A program made the position numbers and the translations under genes. Positions 1 through 7,823 of a DNA stretch of 50,219 nucleotides are shown here, piece after piece; the first letter of the stretch is position 1; each line of letters starts with the position of its first letter. The DNA comes from an uncultured Fibrobacter sp. GTDB lineage: Bacteria > Fibrobacterota > Fibrobacteria > Fibrobacterales > Fibrobacteraceae. The DNA lies in the NCBI GenBank assembly GCA_946414025.1, contig CAMKMX010000021.1, positions 1 to 50,219 of the forward strand, given 5' to 3'. Under the pieces are notes generated by a model, which ran no database searches, was not told the origin of the DNA, and worked only from the letters and a program-made list of their open reading frames with translations.

Positions 1-34
1 GCTTGAGAAAGTTTGCGAATTCTTCTCTTGTCAT
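1..34 (-). CDS. 5' end of an unidentified gene leaving the window
   Basis: An ATG on the minus strand at 34 opens a frame running off the left edge and reading MTREEFANFLK. A GGA seven bases upstream could act as a weak ribosome binding site. Eleven residues are too few to name a family. The call rests on this start, the weak site and the intergenic character of the sequence to its right. Confidence 0.35.
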   Translation of the reverse strand, partial: MTREEFANFLK

Positions 35-79
35 TTTTATTCCGTTAAATGCGGGGACGCGCCCGTATCGCGGACAGGG

Positions 80-112
80 AAAAAGCCCCGTCTGTGTATA
101 AGACGCTTTTTT
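80..112. terminator. Possible bidirectional hairpin terminator
   Basis: An A-run and GC are followed by GTCT, a 7-nt loop, AGAC, then GC and a T-run. The arms pair as AAAAAGC/GCTTTTTT and GTCT/AGAC with a CCC bulge. The symmetric A and T runs would allow termination in either direction. No gene clearly ends into it inside the window, so this is tentative. Confidence 0.35.
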
Positions 113-168
113 GAGGCGAAATATGCCTGAAAATTTTGTTTACGTGCGGATTTTACAAATGAAAGGGA

Positions 169-192
169 GATCCCCGCCTTCGCGGGGATGAC
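169..192. repeat. Palindromic GATGAC-type repeat
   Basis: ATCCCCGC and GCGGGGAT form a perfect 8-bp stem around a CTTC loop, followed by GAC. A half copy (GGCGGGGATGAC) follows at about 203-214. The same design with different stem sequences recurs at 24.6, 34.9, 6.2, 5.2 and 33.1 kb. Confidence 0.75.
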
Positions 193-249
193 AGTAGGAA
201 GGGCGGGGATGACGAAGGTAGGGGTGGCTCAAGGGTGGAAAAAGAATGT

Positions 250-262
250 TATATTACTGCAC
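250..262 (+). promoter_or_regulatory. TATATT element 7 nt before the ATG (leaderless-type promoter)
   Basis: TATATT at 250-255 is separated by seven bases from the ATG at 263 and there is no Shine-Dalgarno sequence. If it is a -10 element, transcription would begin at or next to the start codon. Nine other genes here have the same spacing. Confidence 0.5.
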
Positions 263-838
263 ATGGATACATCTATTCTCGATAAGGCCATTGTTTTCGC
301 TGTCAATGCTCACAAGGGCGGCGAGCGACGGGGCAAGGGATTCCCCTACATAGTGCACCCCATGGAGGCGGTGGCCATCGCGGCCACCATGACCGGCGAT
401 CAGGAGTTGCTTGCGGCGGCGGCGCTTCACGACACGGTGGAAGATACGGACGTGACCATGGAAGACATTCGTCGTGAATTCGGCGAGCGGGTGGCGTCCC
501 TGGTGACGGCGGAAACGGAAATTCCCATAGAGAACGTGACCGAAGAGGAATCCTGGCATATCCGCAAGCAGGCTGCCATAGACCGTATTTCGGCAGCCAG
601 TCACGAGGCCAAGATGGTGGCCCTTTCGGACAAGCTGAGCAACGCCCGCGCCATTTACCGCGACTACCTGCAGATGGGCGACAAGGTCTGGGACCTGTTC
701 CGCGTAAAGAACGTGGCGGACCACGAGTGGCATTACCGGGGGCTTGTCCGTGCGCTCTCAAGCCTGAAGGGAACTTTCGCCTACAACGAGTTCGAAGAAC
801 TGATTTCTAAATTGTTTGACAAGTCCGGCTCTAGATAA
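263..838 (+). CDS. Small alarmone hydrolase (HD domain, Mesh1-like)
   Basis: This 191-residue protein is a stand-alone HD-domain hydrolase of the SpoT/Mesh1 type, a family that removes the 3'-pyrophosphate from (p)ppGpp. Metal-binding residues are visible: H32 in IVHPMEA, H56-D57 in ALHDTVEDT, and D123 in LSDKLSN. The length equals the hydrolase domain alone; there is no synthetase, TGS or ACT domain. I chose ATG 263 over an in-frame upstream ATG at 188, because the extra 25 residues translate a palindromic repeat and a TATATT element lies 7 nt before 263. The synthetase gene follows after 15 bp with its ribosome binding site over this stop codon, so the two are probably co-translated and may form a split Rel system or an antitoxin/toxin-like pair. 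Confidence 0.85.
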   Translation: MDTSILDKAIVFAVNAHKGGERRGKGFPYIVHPMEAVAIAATMTGDQELLAAAALHDTVEDTDVTMEDIRREFGERVASLVTAETEIPIENVTEEESWHIRKQAAIDRISAASHEAKMVALSDKLSNARAIYRDYLQMGDKVWDLFRVKNVADHEWHYRGLVRALSSLKGTFAYNEFEELISKLFDKSGSR

Positions 839-853
839 GGAGACACTTGCTTT

Positions 854-1966
854 ATGTCTGATAAACCCGTAGGAAGTTATGGTTTGGATGCCCACGGCAA
901 CACCATTCTGGAGGAGTTCCGGGAGAACCGTCCGGTGTTTGCGAAGATGCTCTCCATTGTCCGGGACACGCTCCGCAAGAGTATCCAGGACAACCACATT
1001 TACATCAATGCGGTAGAGGCGCGAATCAAGGAAGAAAGCAGTCTTGCGGGCAAGCTGGACCGCAAGGGCGAAAAGTACAAGAGCCTGGACGACATCACGG
1101 ATATTCTGGGCGTGCGTGTCATTACCTTCTATAGCGACGAGGTGGACAAGATTGCGGCCCTTGCCGAACAGCTCTTTGAAGTGGACTGGGTGAACAGTAT
1201 CGACAAGCGCAAGATGCACGAGCTCCACAGCTTCGGCTACAATTCCCTGCATTACATTTGCAGGCTACCCGAAAAGATTTACAAGGATCCGGAATGCCCC
1301 CAGCTGAACCAGTTCCGCTTCGAGCTCCAGATGCGTAGCGCCCTGCAGCACGTGTGGGCCACTCTGGACCACGACACGGGTTACAAGACCGGCGTAGAGG
1401 TGCCCCGTGAATACCTGCGGAACCTGAACCGATTGGCGGGAATGCTGGAGCTTGTAGATGAACAATTCTGCCAGATTCGCACGGACATCAACAACTACCG
1501 CCGTCGCGTGCAGGCCCTGGTGCATTCCGGCAATTTCGAAGAGGTTTCGCTGGATGGCGACTCCTTCAGCAATTACCTGCAGCTGAGACCTTTCGATGCG
1601 CTGAACAAGCGCATCGCCTCCATCAACCAGGCCGAAATCCACGAGTCTTCGCTGTTGCATTACCTGAAGGTTTTCAAGGCCCTGGGCTTTGAATCTTTGG
1701 GCGATATCCAGAAGCTCATTCGGGATTACGGAGAGGACGCCTACCAGCTGGCGGTTTCGCAGCTGGGCAATACGGATATCGACATCATCAGTTCGACGGT
1801 AGCGCCCCAGAACCTGGTGGTGGTTTACATCTTGAAACAGGGCGGCGGTGAAATAGGCCTCAAGAAGTTCTTTGAACTTTTGTATGGGGCGCAGCCCAAG
1901 AACGAGGCTCACGCCCACCGCCTGATGCAACGCGCCAAGCAGCTGCCGTTTATGCAAGAACTTTAA
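854..1966 (+). CDS. RelA/SpoT-domain (p)ppGpp synthetase, single domain with unknown C-terminus
   Basis: This 370-residue protein carries a RelA_SpoT nucleotidyltransferase domain at about residues 30-180. Visible motifs are the basic G-loop-like stretch from R57, ITDILGVRV (D83), GYNSLHY (128-134) and FELQMRS (E157, the catalytic Glu position of the EIQIRT motif). Such enzymes transfer pyrophosphate from ATP to a guanine, or in toxic variants another, acceptor. There is no HD domain, TGS or ACT; residues of about 190-370 match nothing I recognise. AAGGAGA precedes the ATG and overlaps the end of the hydrolase gene. The last four bases overlap the convergent glmM stop codon. It may be the cell's synthetase half or a toxSAS-like enzyme controlled by the hydrolase. 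Confidence 0.85.
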   Translation: MSDKPVGSYGLDAHGNTILEEFRENRPVFAKMLSIVRDTLRKSIQDNHIYINAVEARIKEESSLAGKLDRKGEKYKSLDDITDILGVRVITFYSDEVDKIAALAEQLFEVDWVNSIDKRKMHELHSFGYNSLHYICRLPEKIYKDPECPQLNQFRFELQMRSALQHVWATLDHDTGYKTGVEVPREYLRNLNRLAGMLELVDEQFCQIRTDINNYRRRVQALVHSGNFEEVSLDGDSFSNYLQLRPFDALNKRIASINQAEIHESSLLHYLKVFKALGFESLGDIQKLIRDYGEDAYQLAVSQLGNTDIDIISSTVAPQNLVVVYILKQGGGEIGLKKFFELLYGAQPKNEAHAHRLMQRAKQLPFMQEL

Positions 1967-3303
1967 ATCATCCCTTCGACTTTAGAGCAAAGAGCTTCTG
2001 CTTCTTCGGCGGTGGGGGCTTCGGCGATGACGCGGATGACAGGCTCGGTGTTGCTGGCACGCACGTGCACCCAGGATTTTCCCTTGCCGAGCCACAGGCC
2101 GTCCCGCTCGTCGCTTTTCCAGTCGGCGAAGGCCTGCTTGACCTTGGGCAGAATATCGGCCACCTTCTTGTCCCCCAGTTCGAACTTTTTCTTGGGCATC
2201 ACGTAGGCCGGGTTTTCGGCAACGAACTTTTCGGGACCGCCCTGGTGGTGGGCCATCCAGCTGAGCACGAGAGCCGCCGCGACCAGGGAGTCGCGACCGT
2301 AGTGGAGGGCGGGGAGGATTACGCCGCCGTTTCCTTCGCCACCGATAATACAGCCCTTCTCGATCATCTGCAGGCTCACGTTGATTTCGCCTACCTTGGC
2401 CCGACTGCATTCACAGCCGTACTTTTCGGCAACGTCTTCGTTCATGCGGCTGGTGGAAAGGTTCACGCAGGTACTGCCTTTCTTTTGACTCAAAACCTCT
2501 TCGGTTGCGATAGCGAGGGTGTATTCTTCGCCGATACTTTGTCCTAAACCATCTACCAGGGCGCAACGGTCGGCATCGGGATCAACGGCAAAGCCCAAGG
2601 CGCAGCCGTTCTTTTTGACGGCGTCACGAAGGTCGCCCAGGTTTTCGGGAATGGGTTCGGCCCCGCGGGGGAAAGTGCCGTCGGGCTTGCAGTGAACACG
2701 GACAACTTCGCAGCCCAGCTCTTCTAGCAGGCGGGGCACGATGTAGCTGCCTGCGCCGTTTACGGCATCCACCGCCACCTTGAACTTGCATTTGCGAATA
2801 GCCTCAACATCCACGAAGGGGATGGCCAGCGTCCCCTGGATATGGATGCCGTCGGCATCGGGGGCGACTTCGTAGCTGCCCATGGTACGGTAGTCCGGAT
2901 AATCGAACCGGTCCTGGTCTGCCAGTTCGAACAGTTTTTTCACGTCGTCCGGTCCGAGGAATAACCCTTTGTTGTTCAAGAACTTAAGGGCGTTCCACTC
3001 CAGGGGGTTGTGGCTTGCGGTAATGATGATGCCGGCGTCTGCCTTGAAGTGAGTGGTCAGGATTTCCACAGAAGGAGTGGTGGAGAGGCCTACATCTACC
3101 ACGTCTACGCCCGAAAGCCTGCAGATGCCCGACACGAACTGCTGGATTGCCTCTCCGGTGGGGCGGCTGTCACGGCCGATGACCACCCGCTTGGCCTTGG
3201 TAATCTGGAGAAAGGCCTTCACATGGGAAGACAGTACCTGGGGGGTAAGAGTTTCACCCACGATACCGCGGATGCCCGAAATGGAACGCATGAGCTTGGA
3301 CAT
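1963..3303 (-). CDS. glmM: Phosphoglucosamine mutase / phosphohexomutase
   Basis: This 446-residue alpha-D-phosphohexomutase most likely interconverts glucosamine-6-P and glucosamine-1-P for peptidoglycan and lipopolysaccharide synthesis. The phosphoserine loop TASHNP lies near residue 97, the metal loop DPDADR near 243 and the phosphate-binding RASNTEP near the C-terminus; length is normal for the family. The opening SISGIRGIVGETLTP is typical of GlmM-like enzymes, but phosphomannomutase activity cannot be excluded by eye. AGGAG lies just before the ATG. A terminator for the upstream gene lies between the two, so glmM probably has its own promoter. Confidence 0.85.
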   Translation of the reverse strand: MSKLMRSISGIRGIVGETLTPQVLSSHVKAFLQITKAKRVVIGRDSRPTGEAIQQFVSGICRLSGVDVVDVGLSTTPSVEILTTHFKADAGIIITASHNPLEWNALKFLNNKGLFLGPDDVKKLFELADQDRFDYPDYRTMGSYEVAPDADGIHIQGTLAIPFVDVEAIRKCKFKVAVDAVNGAGSYIVPRLLEELGCEVVRVHCKPDGTFPRGAEPIPENLGDLRDAVKKNGCALGFAVDPDADRCALVDGLGQSIGEEYTLAIATEEVLSQKKGSTCVNLSTSRMNEDVAEKYGCECSRAKVGEINVSLQMIEKGCIIGGEGNGGVILPALHYGRDSLVAAALVLSWMAHHQGGPEKFVAENPAYVMPKKKFELGDKKVADILPKVKQAFADWKSDERDGLWLGKGKSWVHVRASNTEPVIRVIAEAPTAEEAEALCSKVEGMI

Positions 3304-3321
3304 AAAAACTCCTGAAAAATG

Positions 3322-3346
3322 AAAAAGCCCCGCGGTGGGCGAGGCT
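3322..3346 (-). terminator. Intrinsic terminator
   Basis: On the minus strand AGCCTCGC and GCGGGGCT form an 8-bp stem (one G-T pair) around CCACC, followed by five Ts. It lies 15 bp beyond the stop of the 3362-3937 gene. Confidence 0.75.
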
Positions 3347-3361
3347 ATCGAAAGAAACTTG

Positions 3362-3937
3362 TTAGAAAACAGGGGCGCTTGCGGCTTTTTCTTTGGCCTT
3401 GGCCTTTTTGCTCTGTTCCTTGGCCAGGCCTCTGTGTTCCACCACGCCCATCACGAAATAGCGGTTGTTGTTCTTGACCACGGAGGTGAAGGCGTTGAGG
3501 GCCTTGACGGAGAACCACTCCTGGTAGATGTTCCTGCCGTTCTTGATGTTGGTCTCGTCAACGGTGGCGGGCTCTACCGGCTTGCCGTACTTGAGAGTGA
3601 ACTGCTCGGACATGTAGGTGGCGGCCTCGATGGCCTTGTTCTTGCGGGATTCCTCTACACGGCCGGTACGGATTTCGAAGGCGTAGAACTTGTCGTTCTG
3701 GTTGAAGATGAAGTCCACCTGCACCGGCAGTTCGCCGAACTTGAACACGGGGATAACCACGCGTTCGCCTTCGCCGCTCTGGCCATAGGGTTCGTAACCC
3801 ATCTTCATGACCTCTTCGATGACGGTCTGACGGTCGGAGCCAAAGGGAATGCCTGCAAAATCTTCACTACGCTGGGCGAAAGCGCTCATGGAAAATGAGA
3901 ACACAAAAAGCGTAATGATAAGCAACAATCTCGGCAT
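3362..3937 (-). CDS. Secreted/periplasmic protein of unknown function
   Basis: This 191-residue protein starts with a signal peptide (MPRLLLIITLFVFSFSMSAFA, cleavage after AFA). The mature part begins with RSEDFAGIPFGSDRQTVIEEVMKMGY, the pattern of small exported proteins that start with a short helical segment. The C-terminus is Lys/Ala-rich. I recognise no catalytic motif. Three ATGs are possible; AGGAG five bases before the third favours 3937, whereas the first two lie upstream of or too close to it. The gene is monocistronic, bounded by a terminator and divergent from aroC. Confidence 0.7.
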   Translation of the reverse strand: MPRLLLIITLFVFSFSMSAFAQRSEDFAGIPFGSDRQTVIEEVMKMGYEPYGQSGEGERVVIPVFKFGELPVQVDFIFNQNDKFYAFEIRTGRVEESRKNKAIEAATYMSEQFTLKYGKPVEPATVDETNIKNGRNIYQEWFSVKALNAFTSVVKNNNRYFVMGVVEHRGLAKEQSKKAKAKEKAASAPVF

Positions 3938-4018
3938 CATAACTCCTAGAAGCATTGTAAAATATAGTAAACTCTTTCAAAAGGGGAGCGAAAAAAGGGG
4001 AAATTTCCGCCTTTTATC

Positions 4019-4030
4019 TATATTTTGGGC
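4019..4030 (+). promoter_or_regulatory. TATATT element 6 nt before aroC ATG
   Basis: TATATT at 4019-4024 is followed by TTGGGC and then the ATG at 4031, without a Shine-Dalgarno sequence. This spacing matches the leaderless-type group described for 250-262. Confidence 0.5.
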
Positions 4031-5113
4031 ATGTCTAGCACTTTTGGTAAGATTTTTTCTGTTTCGACCTGGGGTGAATCCCATGGTCCTGCCGTCGGGG
4101 CCGTTTTGGACGGCTGCCCTGCCGGAATTCCCCTTTCCGAGGCCGATATCCAGGTTTTTCTGGACCGTAGGCGTCCGGGGCAGGGCAAGATGACCACCGC
4201 CAGGGACGAAAAGGACCAGGTGAAGATTTTGAGCGGCGTGTTCGAAGGCAAGACCACCGGCACTCCTATCTCCTTTGTGGTCTTTAACGAGGACCAGCGG
4301 AGCGGTGACTACTCCGACATCGAGAAATGGTTCAGGCCTGGCCATGCGGATCTGTGCTACGACATCAAGTATGGCTTTAGGGATTACCGTGGCGGCGGAC
4401 GCAGTTCTGCCCGCGAGACCATCGGTCGCGTGGCTGCCGGAGCGGTGGCCCGGAAGTTCCTCGCTCAGGTGGCAGGTGTAGAGTTTGTGGCCTGGGTGGA
4501 TAGTGTGGGTGCTGTGGATTGCCCCGCCCTGGATTTGGAAACTCTGTCGGCTGATGCGGTAGAGGCTTCTCCTGTGCGTTGCCCCGATGCGGCTGCCAGC
4601 GCCAAGATGGAGCAGGAAATTTTGGACGCCAAGAAGAACGGTGACAGCGTAGGCGGAACTGTTGGGCTTGTGGTGCGGAACGTGCCTGCAGGTCTCGGGG
4701 AGCCCGTGTTCGACCGTCTGGACGCTTTGCTTGCACAAGCCATGCTTTCGATTCCGGCCTGCAAGGGCTTTGAAATCGGGAGTGGTTTCAAGGCGGCCCG
4801 CATGCACGGCAGCGAACACAACGACGAGATTTTCTTTGACGGAAACCGCTACAGGACCCGGACCAACAACGCAGGCGGTTCTTTGGGCGGAATCAGCAAC
4901 GGCGAGAACATCGTATGCCGCATGGCCTTCAAGCCCACGGCCACGATTTCGCAAGAACAGAAGACGGCAGGCCGAGGTGGCGAAAACGGCAGCCTCGCTG
5001 CCAAGGGTCGGCACGACCCTTGCGTGGCCGTGCGCGCGCCGGTCATCGTGGAGAGCATGGCGGCCCTGGTGCTTGCGGACTTGTTCCTGCTGCAGAAGAG
5101 GAACGGAGCCTAA
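4031..5113 (+). CDS. aroC: Chorismate synthase
   Basis: This 360-residue protein is chorismate synthase, which converts 5-enolpyruvylshikimate-3-phosphate to chorismate with reduced FMN, the last common step of aromatic amino acid synthesis. Family signatures are [18 protein letters not shown] near the start, [15 protein letters not shown] around residues 40-55, [19 protein letters not shown] in the middle, and [14 protein letters not shown] before the C-terminal RRAP-type region; length is normal. The ATG at 4031 is preferred over an in-frame TTG two codons earlier because it sits 6 nt after TATATT. No other shikimate genes are nearby. Confidence 0.95.
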   Translation: MSSTFGKIFSVSTWGESHGPAVGAVLDGCPAGIPLSEADIQVFLDRRRPGQGKMTTARDEKDQVKILSGVFEGKTTGTPISFVVFNEDQRSGDYSDIEKWFRPGHADLCYDIKYGFRDYRGGGRSSARETIGRVAAGAVARKFLAQVAGVEFVAWVDSVGAVDCPALDLETLSADAVEASPVRCPDAAASAKMEQEILDAKKNGDSVGGTVGLVVRNVPAGLGEPVFDRLDALLAQAMLSIPACKGFEIGSGFKAARMHGSEHNDEIFFDGNRYRTRTNNAGGSLGGISNGENIVCRMAFKPTATISQEQKTAGRGGENGSLAAKGRHDPCVAVRAPVIVESMAALVLADLFLLQKRNGA

Positions 5114-5120
5114 CGGCGAT

Positions 5121-5155
5121 GTGTGATGTGAAGTGTGTAGTGTGTGATGAGGTGT
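5121..5155. repeat. Heptamer array (GTGTGAT type)
   Basis: Five tandem 7-mers: GTGTGAT, GTGAAGT, GTGTAGT, GTGTGAT, GAGGTGT. It begins 8 bp after the aroC stop codon. Confidence 0.7.
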
Positions 5156-5172
5156 GAAAAACAGGTCCATTT

Positions 5173-5244
5173 TCGTCATGTTCGCGAAGGCGAACATCCA
5201 CTAGCTTCACTCAAGCGGATCCTCGTCTACACGAGGATGACGAT
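5173..5244. repeat. Composite palindromic element, copy 1
   Basis: Two consecutive hairpins: TCGTCAT with a GTTCGC/GCGAAC stem, then CAAGCGGAT with a TCCTCGT/ACGAGGA stem around CTAC, ending GATGACGA. It has heptamer arrays on both sides. The same two-hairpin order and junction words recur at 33018-33112. Confidence 0.65.
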
Positions 5245-5253
5245 ATTGACAAC

Positions 5254-5288
5254 TCATTGCTAACCTCACATTCCACATTTCACATATG
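5254..5288. repeat. Heptamer array (CACATTY type) reaching the lpxK start codon
   Basis: Five tandem 7-mers: CTCATTG, CTAACCT, CACATTC, CACATTT, CACATAT. The last unit includes the lpxK ATG at 5286. Confidence 0.65.
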
Positions 5289-6203
5289 TTTCTTGCGTTA
5301 ATTTACAGGACGCTCTACAAGCTTCATCACTGGATTTTCCTTCGTCCGGGGAAGCCCTTGGCTCATGCCAAATTGATTGTGGTAGGGAGCTTTTTGGCTG
5401 GCGGTGCAGGCAAGACGCCTTTTGTAGCGTGGCTTGCGGAGAATCTTAAGAGGCATTCTGTTAATTTGTCTAAAACGACAGAAGGCGCGAAGATAGCAGT
5501 GCTTTGCCATGCGAAAGCCCTCGACGAGTTTGAACTTTTGAAAAAGAAACTCCCCTGGGCTACGGTGGTGGCGACACCTAACCGTTACAAGACGGCCCAT
5601 GAGCTGGACCTAGACTTTGACTACATCATTTGCGACGACGGCTTTGAGGATAGCCGCCTGCGCCCTGCGTGGACGGTGCGGCTGGACTGGGGTGAGCCTC
5701 CCCGAAGGTGGCGGGACTTGTGGCCCGCTGGACCGAACCGTAGTCTTGTGCAGGACCATGCGCCTGCGGACACAGTCTTGAAGTGCTACGGAGAAAAGCC
5801 GGACGTGAAATTCTCCATTTCAGAAATCGTGAATGGTGCGGGTGAACGGCTAGAAACGAATGGTGGCAGCGAACGACTGGACATAAACGGCGGCGCGGGC
5901 AACGGAGAAGCTGCCGCAGGTTCGGGGATGTGGGCCCTGTGCGGCATCGGGAATCCGGAGCGCTTTTTTAGGGATTTAAAATGCTTTGGCGTGAAGGTAG
6001 CGCGGAAGGTCGTGCGTCGGGACCATGACCGCCATTTTGAAGGCGCCGTTCGGAAGGCGCTAAAGACGGCCCGCTGCGTGCTCATGACGGAAAAGGACTT
6101 TGTGCGGCTGGGCGAAGACTTGCAGAAGAGCCCGCAGGTGTACCGCTGCGTGCAGACGGTGGAAGCGGATTTTGGGCAGGCTTTTTCAAGTGGATCCTCG
6201 TGA
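5286..6203 (+). CDS. lpxK: Tetraacyldisaccharide 4'-kinase
   Basis: This 305-residue protein is LpxK, the inner-membrane-associated kinase that phosphorylates the 4' position of the lipid A disaccharide. It has an N-terminal hydrophobic helix, a P-loop GGAGKT at residues 39-44 in the family context, and the DDGF signature at 117-120. The segment between them is shorter than usual and lacks the GYGR and GDEP words of typical LpxK, so the enzyme is divergent. The start is set by length and conservation only; a heptamer array takes the place of a normal leader. The last codons (SGSS and stop) come from a palindromic repeat beginning at 6194. Confidence 0.85.
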   Translation: MFLALIYRTLYKLHHWIFLRPGKPLAHAKLIVVGSFLAGGAGKTPFVAWLAENLKRHSVNLSKTTEGAKIAVLCHAKALDEFELLKKKLPWATVVATPNRYKTAHELDLDFDYIICDDGFEDSRLRPAWTVRLDWGEPPRRWRDLWPAGPNRSLVQDHAPADTVLKCYGEKPDVKFSISEIVNGAGERLETNGGSERLDINGGAGNGEAAAGSGMWALCGIGNPERFFRDLKCFGVKVARKVVRRDHDRHFEGAVRKALKTARCVLMTEKDFVRLGEDLQKSPQVYRCVQTVEADFGQAFSSGSS

Positions 6204-6240
6204 TTCTATCGCTGCGCTCCAGAATGACAACGAGGATGAC
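6194..6240. repeat. Nested palindromic repeats over the lpxK stop codon
   Basis: An outer stem ATCCTCGT (6194-6201) / ACGAGGAT (6230-6237) followed by GAC encloses a second palindrome, ATTCT (6203-6207) / AGAAT (6221-6225) followed by GAC. One GATGAC-type element appears to have entered the loop of another. Confidence 0.65.
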
Positions 6241-6273
6241 GTTCCTCGTGCCCCAAAGCCTCTTGTCACCAGC

Positions 6274-6315
6274 GATCCTAGCCCCTAGATCCTAACCCCT
6301 AAATTCTATTTACTA
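6274..6315. repeat. Heptamer array (GATCCTA/GCCCCTA type)
   Basis: Six tandem 7-mers: GATCCTA, GCCCCTA, GATCCTA, ACCCCTA, AATTCTA, TTTACTA. It lies between lpxK and the RavA-like gene. Confidence 0.75.
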
Positions 6316-6341
6316 CTTTTATCGTCAGAAGAGGTGAAAAT

Positions 6342-7808
6342 ATGAACTTAACAAAGCGCATTTCTGAATTGATGGCGTCCCTGGTGACGGGAATTCCGGA
6401 GAGGGAATTCCAGGTTCAGCTGGGATTTTTGGCGTCTCTGCTGGGTGAACCCTTTTACCTGTATGGCCGCTCCGGCTCGGGAAAGGGCCTGATTCTGGAA
6501 CGCCTTGTGGCGGCTTTCAAGAACGCGAAAGCTCTGAAAATCGGTTCCCGCGAGCAGGATATGCCTGATAATTTGGGAAGTTACGATTTTATCCAGTTCC
6601 TCGCCTACGACCCCAGGGACGAAAAGACCAAGGACAATGCCAAAATCGCCATGGAAGACCATGGCAAGGCTTCGGTCATTTTTTCTAGCGAGATGCGCCC
6701 CGAAGATGCCCTGTGCCGTGGCGAGATTATCGACGCCATAACTCTTTCGATTGTGCTGCCCGAAAATATTTCGGCCAGTTCCCTTTGCGAACTTTTGAAA
6801 ACCCAGGGCGACGTGACCAGTACCCGTGTGTCTCCCGGCCTAAGCGTCACCGCCGAAGAAAAGGCCCAGTGGAATGAAGAAATCAAGAAGGTGGTTTTGT
6901 CCGATGATGCCCTGAAGGTCATTGCGGGTGTCGTGGAAATCTGCGACGAAAACCACATCTACATTTCTGTGCGGAAATGGATTGCTCTTGCAAACATCAT
7001 GAAGGCCATGGCCTTCTTTAACGGGCGCACGGAAACCCGCCTGGAAGATACCTTCTTCTTGGGACACCCCATTTGGTCCAGGTCCGTGTCCAACAAGATT
7101 ATTACGGGAAAGTACAGGCAGGTCGTGCTGAAACAGCTCCTCAAGGATGTGCCCGAAATTCTGGAAAAGCCCTATGATGCAGAAAACCTGATGAGCCGCA
7201 TCCAGAAGTTGTTGAGAAGCAGCAACAACCAGTATGAAACCAAGATGTTCAACGAAGAGCCGTGCCTATTCTACCGCATTACCATCGCCGGTGAGACGGT
7301 GCCCTTGTATGCGCCTCTTCGCTACATCGAGACCGAAGGGGACTTTTTCCCGTACAACGAACTGAAGCATGTGGAAAAGCGGGTGCGCTGCAATTACCAC
7401 GGCACCTCCAACTGCACCATCTCGGTGGCGTCTTCGGTGAAATCAACGGGAATCCGCACCATGGTGGCGAGGAACAATACTATTTCGCCTAACGAAAAGT
7501 ACGAAGATTACGGCGTGCTGCCCACCCACATTCTCAAGGAAAACGACCCGGAGATTGCGGAAAGGAAAAAGACGGAATTGGCCGAAATCCGTCAGGAAAT
7601 CCAGACGGAGGCGGAGAAGGAGACCAAGACTTTGCAAGCCCTCAAGACGGTCTTTGCAAATATCAAGAGTTCCAAGGAAGACCTGTTCTGCAACAAGGAA
7701 TTCTTTACGGAATTGCAAGACCAGGTTACCGCCCTGTTCGATTCTACCAAGGTGGTTCTCGGAAAAATCAAGGAAGCCCACGACCTGCTGGCAAGCCAGG
7801 GCGCTTAG
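6342..7808 (+). CDS. RavA/MoxR-like AAA protein lacking a Walker B motif
   Basis: This 488-residue protein resembles the MoxR-family ATPase RavA over its whole length: an N-terminal helix with PEREFQVQL, Walker A GRSGSGKG near residues 45-52, a sensor-like IFSSEMRPEDALCRGEI near 107-124, and the RavA lid region VTAEEKAQW ... ISVRKWIALANIMKAMAFFNGR at about 165-228. The normal acidic Walker B (LVFLDE type) between Walker A and the sensor is missing and the spacing is shorter. It may therefore bind but not hydrolyse ATP. The last 100 residues are charged and probably coiled coil. The VWA partner ViaA is not adjacent. AGAGGTG precedes the ATG. Confidence 0.7.
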   Translation: MNLTKRISELMASLVTGIPEREFQVQLGFLASLLGEPFYLYGRSGSGKGLILERLVAAFKNAKALKIGSREQDMPDNLGSYDFIQFLAYDPRDEKTKDNAKIAMEDHGKASVIFSSEMRPEDALCRGEIIDAITLSIVLPENISASSLCELLKTQGDVTSTRVSPGLSVTAEEKAQWNEEIKKVVLSDDALKVIAGVVEICDENHIYISVRKWIALANIMKAMAFFNGRTETRLEDTFFLGHPIWSRSVSNKIITGKYRQVVLKQLLKDVPEILEKPYDAENLMSRIQKLLRSSNNQYETKMFNEEPCLFYRITIAGETVPLYAPLRYIETEGDFFPYNELKHVEKRVRCNYHGTSNCTISVASSVKSTGIRTMVARNNTISPNEKYEDYGVLPTHILKENDPEIAERKKTELAEIRQEIQTEAEKETKTLQALKTVFANIKSSKEDLFCNKEFFTELQDQVTALFDSTKVVLGKIKEAHDLLASQGA

Positions 7809-7823
7809 TTATTGCGCCCCTGC

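Noticed and set aside
188..262. 25-residue N-terminal extension of the alarmone hydrolase
   Set aside because: The extension translates a palindromic repeat and lies upstream of the TATATT element; the family starts at the residue encoded at 263.
3977..5197. 406-codon open frame antisense to aroC
   Set aside because: It mirrors the strongly conserved chorismate synthase frame, has no ribosome binding site, and its product resembles no protein.
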